A stretch of DNA of 64,000 nucleotides from Harmonia axyridis (Eukaryota; Arthropoda; Insecta; Coleoptera; Coccinellidae): assembly GCF_914767665.1 (NCBI RefSeq), contig NC_059506.1:23413825-23477824 (forward strand), read 5' to 3'. Below, piece after piece: positions 53,341 to 63,905 of the stretch. Position 1 is the first letter of the stretch. The number at the start of each line of letters is the position of its first letter. The notes beneath the pieces are model-generated. The model was not told where the DNA came from. It searched no databases and saw only the letters and a list, made by a program, of their open reading frames with translations. A program made the position numbers and the translations under genes.

Positions 53341-53863
53341 AAGTCGTATTAAGTGATGTGAGCAAGAAATATGCCACCACGACCAGTCACCCCAACCACA
53401 TCCCAACCCATAGAAGCATCACCAGGATCCCCAGTCACGCCCAGAACATCAGGACCACACACGCCCCCCTCAGCAGGACCACACACGCCCCCTTCAGCAG
53501 GACCACAGACGCCCTACACACCAGAACCAGCACCATCATCTTCAGGCACAAGAAAAAAAAAACCAATCCACACCTAAATCTTCAGACACAAGAACAAAAT
53601 TCACCCATTCCGCACTAACATCTTCAGGCTCAAGAACCACACTCGTCCATTCTACACCGACATCTTCATGCTCAAAAACCACACCCACACATTCCACACC
53701 AAGTTCTTCAAGCAAAAAAACCCTAAAAGTCACCCATTCCACACCAAGAGCATTAAGTCGTATCCTGCCAGAACCCACTACGAAGAAACTCACACATTCA
53801 ACGCATGAAGAACCTCACCTCGAAAATTTGAATGCACATATAGAAAGGACCTTTTTCGAATAA
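53341..53863 (+). CDS. P3 exon: third Pro/Thr-Ser/Thr copy, with its own stop
   Basis: After TTATTTCAG the exon can be entered in phase 1 from P2. That frame reads 'EVVLSDVSKKYATTTSHPNH' and runs through the Pro/Thr region in a frame different from P1/P2, to a stop at 53618. The usual Pro/Thr frame is also open from ATG at 53371. The Ser/Thr frame after an A10 run ends in 'EEPHLENLNAHIERTFFE' and TAA at 53861-53863, overlapping AATAAA. So this copy lacks the donor of the others and is a terminal version. Confidence 0.5.
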
Positions 53864-53864
53864 A
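53859..53864 (+). terminator. Polyadenylation signal of P3
   Basis: GAATAAAG, overlapping the stop codon of the Ser/Thr frame. Confidence 0.5.
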
Positions 53865-53889
53865 GTTAAACTGTACTGTGGATAAATTA

Positions 53890-55622
53890 CAGTACCGTAT
53901 CTAGGGCGTGGCAAAGGTGGCACTTGCCACGGGTGCAAGGTCTGCAAGGGCGCCCCAAAATATCAAGAGAAAAAAATATTGGAGTACCAGACATAATAAT
54001 TCGAAAGATCACAACTCGGTTTTTATGTACACGCCTCGCAACAAGCAATGCCGAGGAATCTGGAAACCAAGGAAGGAGATCTTGAGGGGGGTTCTTGAAA
54101 AAAAAAATTTTCCAACAACGTTTACTCATATCTGCAATGTGAGAAAAAGAGGTTTGATAGCGAAGTTGGAACTTAATTACTCTTTTTTTTTTTATTACCA
54201 ATTCGATTGTTCTCACCTTATACTGGGTTTTCCTAAAACGGAGTTACGAAGTAAAATATTCCTTGGATAATTTTAAGGAAAAAAAGACCCTCAAACATGC
54301 ACCCGCAATTGCTTTATTTTCGAGATACAAGGTGTTTTTACTTGTATAGTCATACTTTTTAGTGATGCTTATATTTATTAGTTTATCGAATCTTTAATAA
54401 TCATCGCTACAGAATTTGTTGATAACTACCATAAGTTGCAATTAATTTATTCATCACAGCTTACTAACTGGATTTTTATAATAATTTGGATTTTCCTGAG
54501 GATTACCAGAGAGCTGTTTGAATTTTTTTTCGAAATCGATAGCAGATACGACAAAACTACAACAAACTAAAAAGTGTTGTACTAGACCAGAGTTTCTTTT
54601 CTGCACATTTTTCTATAGAACCAGTGCTTTACCAAAAAATAGTTCTGGTGGAAAGAAGCAGGTACCCTTCCAGAAAAAATATCACCCTGTAGATTTGCAT
54701 ACAAAATAAGCATATCACAAGATGAAAACTTTAAATCGGAAGATCTATGCCAATTCAAGTTAAATTTATTATGAAAGGAAGGTGCTATGAGAAAAAAACT
54801 TTAACACCGGTATCTCAAAACCAAAGCGTTTGCAGATTCATATTATAGGACTTTTTTCTCAAAATTATCCGAGAAATCTGTCATTTTCATTTGTACAATT
54901 TAGGAACACCGTTTAGATATAATCAATTCAAAACTGATATCTGCACAATTAAATTGCAATTAGAATGAATCACAATAAATTGTATAACACGGTCCAGACA
55001 ATTTTTCGATGCGAATTACTCAGTTCAGTACTTTGATAACTACAGTATTGAAATTTTGTGACGAGAAAGAAACAAAAAACCGAAAACAACCACTAAGTGC
55101 ATACCGATTAGAATGCGAAAATTACAGATGGCAAATAAGGGGCGACACCGACAAAGCGGATAGATAAAGGAAAATAATAAACCTCGGATATAAATGTGCT
55201 CGTAGTGCAGTAAAAATACTCATCTCGAAAGCGATAATAAACTCAAAAACAGTAAAGGGGTCCGATTTTGTACTCCGTGTCGATTTCAGAGGAAAGTAAA
55301 ATGATTATTGGTTCTTTTAATGGAAAAATTTTCGTTTTCCGTCTTTGCGAGAATTCTGAAATTTTATATTTTGGAAATATTGGGGGGGGGGGAAGGGTTT
55401 AAGTACCACCCATTTCTACTCCTTTGCTGGAAACATTGAAAATATTGCTAGCCTTCCCTAGAATTTGCGTACTAAGCTTAAAATAATCACAAAATATATG
55501 ACTTAAGTTATGAACAAAAAAATACTATAAGAAAATATAATCGATGAAAAAAAAATCTTCGAAAATAGGGGGCGCTGTCTCAGATATTGCCACAAGTGCA
55601 ATAGTACCTAGATACGGCTCTG
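53890..55622. mobile_element. Non-autonomous hAT element, 1.73 kb
   Basis: Perfect 8-bp target duplications ATAAATTA at 53882-53889 and 55623-55630. The termini are inverted: CAGTACCGTATCTAGG on the left and CAGAGCCGTATCTAGG on the right strand (14 of 16 match). The interior contains 'GTTTACTCATATCTGCAATG', shared with the intron repeat at 23840-24150, and no transposase. Inserted 26 bp after the P3 stop. Confidence 0.93.
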
Positions 55623-55879
55623 ATAAATTAGATTATGTTTTCTGGTAGCATAATCATGACTGCGATCTGTATCAAATTGTTTTTATTTTTTAAAGTGAAC
55701 AATAAACATTCATAAATATAGAGAGCATATGATAGATAAAGTCTTAAATTTGCCTCTGCGTTATTCTTCAGATTTCATGTTACATATTGTTCTCAGAGTT
55801 CTTTTCTGCCGTGTTGCACCATGAAAACTGGTTGAATTTTAGAGTTCCTTCACCAAAAAATTATATCATACTTTTCAGC

Positions 55880-56420
55880 ATTGACTCGAAGTTAGCAAAA
55901 TACAGAATTTTAAGTATATTTGTGTTCGTGTAATTAACGACAGTTTTGATTCCGTATCCGATTTTCCAATTCCAAGTATAGATTTATATGCGATTCCCAA
56001 TTTAAAAATTCATCAATATTCACCCCTAAGAATTTGAGATATATTATAAGATTTTCAAGCTCGATTAATTCTGGTTTTGACAAATTTGATTGTTTGGTTC
56101 TAAAAAGCATTAATTTGGTTTAAGATTCATTAATATTCTTAACTTAACTTTGCGTCATTAAAGATTTCTTTTTCTCGATAACTTCTTGTATATTTTTTCC
56201 GTCCACTAAATATATTAGTGTCATCGACATAATTCGTCGTAAGGCAACAATCTATAATGATGAAGGAAGGTCATTTATAAAAACTATGAAAAAAATGGTT
56301 CCAGCTATACTCCCTTGTGCTATACCGGTATTGACAATTTTAATATCAGATTTAATAGACCTTTCAACTGAAACTTGCTGCTTTCTATTTGTGAGAAAAA
56401 AACGTATCCATTCATTCTAA
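55880..56420 (-). pseudogene. Decayed jockey-like reverse transcriptase
   Basis: Minus strand, in order: 'GIAQGSIAGTIFFIVFINDL' (the PQGSILGP..F..YINDL block) near 56260-56330, a YxDD-like region near 56200, then 'LKFLGVNIDEFLNWESHINL' near 55980-56050. Frames shift between blocks, so the copy is inactive. Confidence 0.8.
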
Positions 56421-56429
56421 TTTCAGTAG

Positions 56430-57807
56430 ATGTAACAGATAATTTCTGAGGGTTCTCTTATTGGTGATTTCACGATGGCAACAATTATTATTTCAATTGT
56501 TACTACTTTTGTTTTTCTTTTCAATATGACTAATGTTCTAAATTTTTTCGTAAGTTATTTCATATAGACATCGAAAAAATCGAAAAAACAGGTGCTAAGT
56601 AATATTTTAAGAAGAAGCATGAGTGCTGGTGGCAACAAAAATCCGAATCGAACACGAGGATTTTTGCAACTGCATGAATGAAAAACAACAAGTTCTTTAT
56701 TGATAAGAATCAATAGGCCATCGAACTTCAGCCATGTCCAATTAAAAAAATATATATCGGGTGTCCCAAGGTGAGTGGCCTATTAGATTATTATGGAAAC
56801 TATTGATGGTAAAGATTTCAAATTTTGTGGATAGATATTTGGCCATGTAAGGTACATTTTTAAAATAATTTTACATTTCCAGTGTTGCCGGATGTACGAC
56901 AATTTGGCAACAACTTTGTTATTTTAAATGGGACATCCGGTATTTCTATTTTTTTTATGATACTCCATAAAATACTAAATCTATTCACTCTTACTTTTCC
57001 ATCCCTATCTTCAACGGTTTTTGAGTTATTAATTATTTTTCGAAATTTTAGATCAAATTGGCGTATTACGAAAATGACTCTAGTTCGCTCAATATTTGAG
57101 ATTTGAGTCAGAAATTTTGCAAGTCGTTAGATATTGATCTGATTTGTGTCACTGCTTTTGAATTATGGTTGTCAATAATACAGGACGGACCAAAAAAAAT
57201 CATCATTTGCCAAGTTACAAAATTGTAAAAAAGTCTATTTTTTCAAATTAGACACCTAGTATATTTTTCAATTTTTGGAATCAGTAGAACACACTCTACA
57301 ATTTTTCTATTCACTTCCCTATACCTATCTCAACTGGATTCCGAGTTCTTCATTTCATCATTTTCAGTCAGTCAGTTGAGTTTTAACCCAAGGAGAGGCA
57401 TATTGCCGAAATTGTCGTCAAAAAACTATCGAATGATGCAATAATATACTGGGTATGCTATTCGAAATAAGGAAGTAGTACTTTGTTTCCGATATAACCG
57501 GAAGTTGTAGAGATCTAAAAATATTTCAGGGGAAAGATCATTGTCTCAATCCCCAATATGCCAATTTTAAGCTCAAAATTATGATTGGTTTTCCATAAAC
57601 GTCTAATAGGCCATCCTAGCAAACCACCCTGTATATAGATTCATCAAATACTTCGAAAATTTCTTCTGAATGTATGTTTGGTGAACATTTGATAGTAAAA
57701 AAATATTTCAATTGCATAAAAGAATGTGGATAAATATTCTATGATTGCCAAACATAGGATCAACGAAAATCAGATATTTCTTGTCTAATTTTGAGAAGAA
57801 ATGTCCT
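56430..57807. other. Dispersed-repeat sequence, no gene recognised
   Basis: 56757-57620 is probably one old repeat. It starts 'TCGGGTGTCCCAAGGTGAGT' plus 'GGCCTATTAGA' and ends with 'GTCTAATAGGCCATCCTAGC' (an inverted 'TCTAATAGGCC' match). 57740-57811 is the left half of the repeat into which piggyBac inserted. Confidence 0.5.
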
Positions 57808-58262
57808 TTAACCCTTACTGGAACAGTGGTACAAAAATTGTACCACTTTTTCCCGAACAAGCGCAGCACAGTGGTCCATATAACATACCACTCATTTCAT
57901 CGCAAATTTGATACGGCACGGAAGCTTTAAAAGTCTACCACCTAATGCATCGCGTGCATATATGCATAATACGCATATCTTGTGCGCAAGCGTAAACATC
58001 CCTTTTATCAAACATTAGTTTCTGCGACGCATTCGCAGGATAGTACACGTTTATATGCAAACCAATTTTTTTGCGAACAAGTACCGTCTTTTTTTCATTT
58101 GAATTTATTTGTTGAGTGTGTTTATCCTATAAGCTTCAAGAATAGTTTTCATCAAGTAAGTATATTTAAATTTTCTCAATATTTTGTCTAGAATGTAGTG
58201 GTACTTTATATGTACCACTGCGCCGTACGTATATAATGTCATGAACTATTATTCCAGATACA

Positions 58263-60113
58263 ATGGAATATTTGCCATTCACATTGAAAGGACTAACCCA
58301 TGCTGAGCTTATGGAGGAAATAGAAAATATTCCATCTGATGCAGAATCTATTGTTGACGAGGACGAAGCTGACGAGTCAGAACATCCCTTGCGGAATGAA
58401 ATTTGTATCGAAAATTTGGTTCAAGACGTCGAAGATGACATCAGTGATGACTTGTGGGACTCTGATGATGATATCCCTCTGATCAATTCAGTTCAGAAAC
58501 AAGAACATAGAATAGGTAACGATTCAAATATCCTTTTTCCAAAGTGGGGAATTACGCAGGCCGTGAATCCAGCCCCACCTTTTGAACATAACTGCGGAAT
58601 TACTGACATAGTCCGCAATGTTCATAGTAAAACTCCATATGCTTTTTTCAATCTAATTTTTACTGACGACTTACTGCAATACTTGGTATTCCATACAAAT
58701 TTGTATGCTACGCAAGAAGGTAAGAATTTCATACCTACCACTGTATCTGAAATGAAAATATTTCTTGGAGTCAACATTTTGATGGGTCTCAAACCCTTAC
58801 CTAGCTATAGAGACTATTGGAGTTCTAGTCCAGATATGCATGATGCATATATAAGCCAGTTTATGTCGGTCAATAGATTTGGATGGTTGCTCACTCACTT
58901 GCACCTAAATGATAATTCTCTCCTTCCACAAAAGAACCAGCCAAATTACGACAAATTGTACAAAGTACGTCCCTTTCTAGATATGCTCTCTGTAAATTTC
59001 GAAAAATGCCTTCTTCCCCATGAAAATATAGCAATAGACGAATCTATGATCAGATTCAAAGGTAGAAGTTCAATAAAACAGTATCTTCCAAAAAAACCAA
59101 TAAAAAGGGGATATAAGGTGTGGTGTTTGGCGGATCAAAGTGGTTATCTCTATAGATTCCAAATTTATACCGGGAAGGTCGGAAACGTGGCAGAAACAAA
59201 TTTAGGAGAAAGGGTCGTTAAAGATTTAACAAAAGGACTAGAGAATAAAAACCATAAATTATACATAGACAATTATTTTTGCTCATATCCGCTACTTCTT
59301 TACCTGAAAGAAAGTGCAATTTGGACTTGTGGCACCATAAATTATACAAGAAAGAATATCCCGAAAATGAAAGATGATAAACAGTTAGCTAGAGGAGAAA
59401 CAGATTGGAAAACTAGTGATAGCGGCTTATCCATTTTCAAATGGAAAGACAAGAGATCAGTGCATCTCCTCTCCAACTATCATGATCCTAATCTGTATAC
59501 AATAGTGAAGAGAAAAGAAAAGAATGGAACCTCTATTGACGTGAAGTGCCCTCGCGTACTCCAAGACTATAATAAAAGCATGGGATTTGTTGATAAATTG
59601 GACCAGTTGAAAACTTACTTCGAAATCAATCGTCAGAGCCGCAAATGGTGGCATCGTATTTTTTTCCATTTTGTAGATGTTGCCGTCGTGAACTCTTATA
59701 TTTTATATCGCTTGAGCGGCGAAGAAATCACACATAAGGATTTTAGGAGAAGAATTATAGATGGATTAGTAGCAGAGAAGATTGTCTCATTAAAAAGAAA
59801 ACGAGACAACAGTCCATTAGAAATTAAGAAGCATAAACCGCAAGTATCCATAGAAGTCAGACTTGACAGTTCAGCACATCAACCTGGAAGAGGCACCAGA
59901 AGAAGATGCGCAGTATGCAGCACAAAAATTAATCAAGTGAGAACTGAATGGACCTGTACAATTTGTAAAGTTCCTTTGTGTTTGTCCAAAACGAAAACAT
60001 GCTTCCAGGATTTCCACTCAAAGGTAAAATTACTCATCGTAAATAATTCGACAAGTAACTTTCATTTCTATCTTTCAGGCATAGTGGTAGACTATATGTA
60101 CCACCTCCTATAG
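58263..60113 (+). CDS. piggyBac transposase, 616 aa, apparently intact
   Basis: An acidic N-terminal domain (residues 10-80, 'DAESIVDEDEADESE') is followed by the DDE_Tnp_1_7 core. Candidate catalytic Asp residues fit the family pattern: D259 in 'NIAIDESMIRFKGR', D336 in 'KLYIDNYFCSYP' and D444 in 'SMGFVDKLDQLKTYF', with spacings 77 and 108. Other hallmarks are 'RGYKVWCLADQSGYLYRFQI' and 'WWHRIFFHFVDVAVVNSYIL'. A C-terminal Cys-rich finger starts at C549 ('RRRCAVCSTKINQ', 'TCTICKVPLC'). The last residues may be intronic: GTAAAA after 'FHSK' and a TTTCAG before 'GCATAG' would give a shorter end. Excises and inserts the element at TTAA. Confidence 0.93.
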   Translation: MEYLPFTLKGLTHAELMEEIENIPSDAESIVDEDEADESEHPLRNEICIENLVQDVEDDISDDLWDSDDDIPLINSVQKQEHRIGNDSNILFPKWGITQAVNPAPPFEHNCGITDIVRNVHSKTPYAFFNLIFTDDLLQYLVFHTNLYATQEGKNFIPTTVSEMKIFLGVNILMGLKPLPSYRDYWSSSPDMHDAYISQFMSVNRFGWLLTHLHLNDNSLLPQKNQPNYDKLYKVRPFLDMLSVNFEKCLLPHENIAIDESMIRFKGRSSIKQYLPKKPIKRGYKVWCLADQSGYLYRFQIYTGKVGNVAETNLGERVVKDLTKGLENKNHKLYIDNYFCSYPLLLYLKESAIWTCGTINYTRKNIPKMKDDKQLARGETDWKTSDSGLSIFKWKDKRSVHLLSNYHDPNLYTIVKRKEKNGTSIDVKCPRVLQDYNKSMGFVDKLDQLKTYFEINRQSRKWWHRIFFHFVDVAVVNSYILYRLSGEEITHKDFRRRIIDGLVAEKIVSLKRKRDNSPLEIKKHKPQVSIEVRLDSSAHQPGRGTRRRCAVCSTKINQVRTEWTCTICKVPLCLSKTKTCFQDFHSKVKLLIVNNSTSNFHFYLSGIVVDYMYHLL

Positions 60114-60177
60114 GGTCCCACGATTTTTTTGGAAAAAAATTTTCATTGATTTTTCATTATATATTCATATTTCTTCC

Positions 60178-60185
60178 TAAATAAA
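60178..60185 (+). terminator. Polyadenylation signal of piggyBac transposase
   Basis: A CTAAATAAATAC context, with AATAAA about 70 bp after the stop. Confidence 0.55.
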
Positions 60186-60272
60186 TACAAAAACATAAGT
60201 AATTATGAACTTTTATTTGTCGTGCCACCCGTGCAAAATATCTTCGCTGATCTCTGTGCCAATAAGGGTTAA

Positions 60273-61170
60273 ACATAATCCCGAAAATGCTTTGGTTTAG
60301 AGTTCTTGATTATACAGGTTCCTGAATTGGGGTTACAAACCAAAATGAGAGATTTCTCGTCTAATTTTGAGAAGAAAAAGTCCTGTATACCTACATTATC
60401 CCGCAAACGTTTTGTTTCAGAGATACAGGGTATTTCTTGAAGTTCTCTCTTTGGTGATAATTATTCGAGTTTATGAAATCTTTATGAGTAATTGCTAGAG
60501 ATCAGAGAAATAAGCATCAAAACTAATAATTCATTCATTCATCACAGCTCACTGACTTTTAATGATAATTTGGAAATTCCAGTAGATTTCTGACGAATTA
60601 TTTGAAATTTTTCTCTCGTAATCTGAAGCAGATATAACGAAACTATACAAGTGATCAAAAAGTTCAGTTAGTCAAATCATCGTTTGTGTTTACATTCTTT
60701 TCAAAATACCAGCGGTCCACCAAAAAAAGGAGCAGGAAAAACTCGGTAAAGATATCATTCTGTAGATTTTCAACAGAAATTGACTTATCGACATCTGAAG
60801 TGAGGTAAAAACTAAATTGGAATATCTATGGCAAATTTCAGTTGAATATCTTGAGAAGTGTAGATGCTATGAAAAGAAAATCTAAGAAAAATTTCAAACT
60901 TTACCAACCCGTATCTCCGAAACGAAGCGTTTACGGAGATTTTTCATAAAATTATCTGAAGAAGCTTTCATTTTCGTTTGTACCATAGAGTAAGTATATA
61001 TAGAGGAGAAACTGAGGTACTTAACTCTGAAACAGTAATTTAGTTCCAGCAACAACTTCTAGTGGCCGCTCGCATCGCTGATTTTCTGTTCACCTCGAGA
61101 AATATTTACTTAACCTCAAAAATTTTTAGTTGATCCGTCTAACGTAGCGTACCTTATTTTTGGTAAGAGA
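60273..61170. repeat. Dispersed repeat copies; includes the piggyBac empty-site paralogue
   Basis: 60335-60430 ('TAATTTTGAGAAGAAAAAGT', 'CCCGCAAACGTTTTG') parallels the joined flanks of the piggyBac insertion. 60430-60990 continues with sequence resembling 54340-54900 in the hAT element (a 'TTCATCACAGCT(C/T)ACT' block and a 'CCCTGTAGATTT'/'TTCTGTAGATTT' block). Confidence 0.65.
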
Positions 61171-61176
61171 TTTATT

Positions 61177-62320
61177 ATGTCGCAGTCAACTTTGAAATCC
61201 AACAAATATAGTGTTCCTAACTGTGGAGATATCTATAGTAAACGTCATCGTTTTCGAATGAAGATAAGCAGCCAACAATTTTTAAACTTTTGCTCAAAAA
61301 AGTTAGTTATCCATTGCTCAACTCTAAAACTCCTCAACAAATCCGCAAGAAGTGAAATTAGATAGCCTTAAAGGAATTTGGGCCACTGCTATCCCTGAAT
61401 TATTTCTTCCTGGTGAGTTAAATTTTGTTATATTTTCTTCAGTGTAAAAATTAAACGATAAGCGATTAAGTATAGTCCTCAAGGAGAAGTGCTTACCGTA
61501 GACAAGTGTTTCGGGCTATCCATAAATATTATCTTTGTTTGTTTAAAAACTTATCCTCAATAGTAATTTTTCATACGTATATATGATGGGCAAGAAAATT
61601 ATTATTTACTTATCTGCTATTTGTTAACTTTTTTATTTATATTTCACAGGATCTTCAAATCAAGGGGAGGACAGAGAAGTTCATGAAACTGAAGGAGTTC
61701 ATCTCCAAAGTGATGTTGAGAGGGAAGTATCAACAGAGACTTTGAAGAATTTTAAGCAGCCTCAGAAAACTTCAATATTTCAATATATAGAAAAAGGTTA
61801 ACTGAAAATGAACGTTTTCTATCAAAATGTCTGAGCGATCCGATTAGAAAACTGAGAATTATCCAAAAAAAAGTTTCATTATACAAAGAGCACCTAAAAA
61901 ATGTAGAGAAACTTAATTCATCAGCAAATTTCAGTAGACTGATGAATTATGTTTCTCCAACAGCTTTTAATTGGGCACACTTTTGGAAGTAGTTGTGAGT
62001 TCCAACATTTTAAACAAATAGTATAGTAGAGTTTTCAATTCTGATCGAGTCAATTTAGAATATTTATTGCAATGAATTTGATGAAAATATAAGTATCTAC
62101 TTATGAATGTTTTGCTTCCTACAGATATCGAGGACAACAATTAATTGACGCTAGAAGCTGTGGGCACTGCAGAGCTAATCCTTTTTATGGATAACCTGTT
62201 TGATAGCCTGAATATGCAATTGTGAAGGGCACTGATACAAAATTCAAAACTTCTGGAGTTATGTGTGACCCAATTAAAAATTTGGCATACTAGAAATATT
62301 TGAAAAATGTAAAACTTTAA
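61177..62320 (+). pseudogene. P-element-like THAP transposase relic
   Basis: 61177-61365 encodes 'KYSVPNCGDIYSKRHRFRMK', the N-terminal half of a THAP finger. At about 61385 'KGIWATAIPELFLPG' matches the THAP AVPxLF box, followed by GTGAG, and TTTCACAG at 61642 may begin the next exon ('SSNQGEDREVHETEGVHLQS'). A coiled-coil-like 'KLRIIQKKVSLYKEHLKNVE' follows in a shifted frame near 61850. Near 62190 'LFMDNLFDSLNMQL' recalls the MDxLFDxLN motif of P-type transposases. Multiple frameshifts and stops. Confidence 0.65.
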
Positions 62321-62324
62321 ATAG

Positions 62325-63380
62325 ATGATTTTTTTATATGACTTTGTTTTCTCTGAACTTAAGCCTCTTATCTTGTCAAATATATTGGATGTGAAAGAAC
62401 TCGTACAGAAATATAATGGTAATATACCTTATTCAAAAGGAAAGGCTTATTACCTTATTTTCGTACGTTGTTTATTTTCACATTCGAAATCTCGAATTGA
62501 ATTAAAGTATTTTCGATTCTAAGCATTTCAAATTTTCGCGTGCTCATTTTATAATTTCATAAATAACCGCATGAGGTCGCTGAAAGCAGTGTCAATTTTA
62601 TCATGAGAGTTTCCATTCTATACATACTTGTTCTATGGTTTGTACCTCCAATTTAGGAACAACCTGTATATTGTTGCGCTGTATAATAAATAAATAGTAT
62701 AAAATATTTTTATCAATGTGAATAGTACATATAATTTAAAGTGGATATGGAATAACTGCCAGTTAACGTTCAATTCATTTTTTACATCGAAATCCCACCG
62801 ACTGATCTTCTACGAAAGTGCCTGTTGTCATATTGATCGAAATTCAGATCTGAATATCCTTCAATCAAAATTGGATCTAGTTTTGCGTGAAAAATTTCAA
62901 ATGACATATCGAAGTACGAATTTGATTACGAAAATCATGAATAAGTCCCGAATTATTCATTAAATTTCATTCAATATATTATAAATTTTGAATTCGATAA
63001 GTAAATTTTTATTGTTGAAGCGTAGCTGAATTCTAACTGCCGTATCAAAATATGACTTCATACTCATTTGATTTGTTGAACCGTGGGAAACTATTTTTTA
63101 ATTCTTTCATTACAATTGCAGTTACAATTTACCTACATTTTCATGGTTGAAACACAACAAAATTATACTTGTATCAAAATGTGACGTTCAATTCACATAG
63201 GTCATTGTTCAATTAACTAAGTAAGAGTATTTTCGAAATGTCTTCATTCCGTTAAAAAATCAATGCCAGTGACTTAATTTCAGTAGAAAATAGGATTGAT
63301 TTTAGAAAGAAAACTTATCTTGTCGACTGTAGACACTTTCTTTGAATACAGCAAGTGCATGCGCCATTCCATATTCCATC
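62325..63380. other. No gene recognised
   Basis: AT-rich, with only short unsupported open frames (65 and 81 codons). Confidence 0.4.
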
Positions 63381-63383
63381 AGT

Positions 63384-63409
63384 TTCTTTCGATAGCTCAG
63401 TTGGCAATG
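63384..63409 (+). other. tRNA 5'-end-like fragment (A box)
   Basis: 'CTTTCGATAGCTCAGTTGG' closely resembles the acceptor and D-arm start of eukaryotic tRNA-Tyr and contains an A-box match. No anticodon arm, B box or 3' acceptor follows, so it is not a tRNA gene. It could be chance or a SINE/tRNA remnant. Confidence 0.35.
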
Positions 63410-63617
63410 ATTTTCTACGCCTTCTTTCCGCCTTTTTCTGAATTAGTCTCCATCAGACGATGAAAAATGAGTTCATTTCCGTAACCAATAATGAACTTTT
63501 TCGACAGGAAACCATTCACTCTATGCTGAAACCACATCTGAAGGCCTAACGACGTTGATCTATGACTGAAAAATTTCAATTATTCTTATAGCTAATAATG
63601 TTTCTTTATGCAAGTGT

Positions 63618-63905
63618 TTAAGAGGGAACACCATCACGTGATTGCTCACTTCTAAACGAAATTATATATTTTTTCCCCTTGCAACCACCGATTTTTATGG
63701 GGTTTTCAAATAATTTCTTCAAATAATAATCTCTATTGCGGAAAGTGACTATTTTTAATTTGCAAATAAAAAAAGAAAGATTTGATAACTTTTTGTTTTT
63801 CGCAAAAGAATTTATGATATGCCCAAATTCGTTGTCTACTGGGGAAATCTCATAATCCCTTTGAGCTAAAATTAAGAATGGCACATTTTCGGGTTCGATT
63901 TTTGA
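63618..63905 (-). repeat. Dispersed repeat, copy 3 of 3 (inverted)
   Basis: 'GTTGTCTACTGGGGAAATCT' is the inverted counterpart of the GAGATCCCCTCAxTAGACAA block at 14840 and 29670. The 101-codon minus-strand open frame here overlaps this repeat and is not supported as a gene. Confidence 0.55.

Larger units (their letters stand above)
57808..60272 (+). mobile_element. Structurally complete piggyBac element
   Basis: Flanked by TTAA on both sides (57808-57811 and 60269-60272), the obligatory piggyBac target. The terminal inverted repeats are CCCTTACTGGAACAGTG on the left and CCCTTATTGGCACAGAG on the right strand, with the CCC...GGG ends typical of the superfamily. About 2.46 kb including duplications. 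It encodes an uninterrupted transposase. The flanks rejoin into a repeat whose unoccupied copy is at about 60335-60430. Confidence 0.93.

Noticed and set aside
59457..59669. Minus-strand 70-codon frame inside piggyBac
   Set aside because: Shadow of the transposase coding strand.
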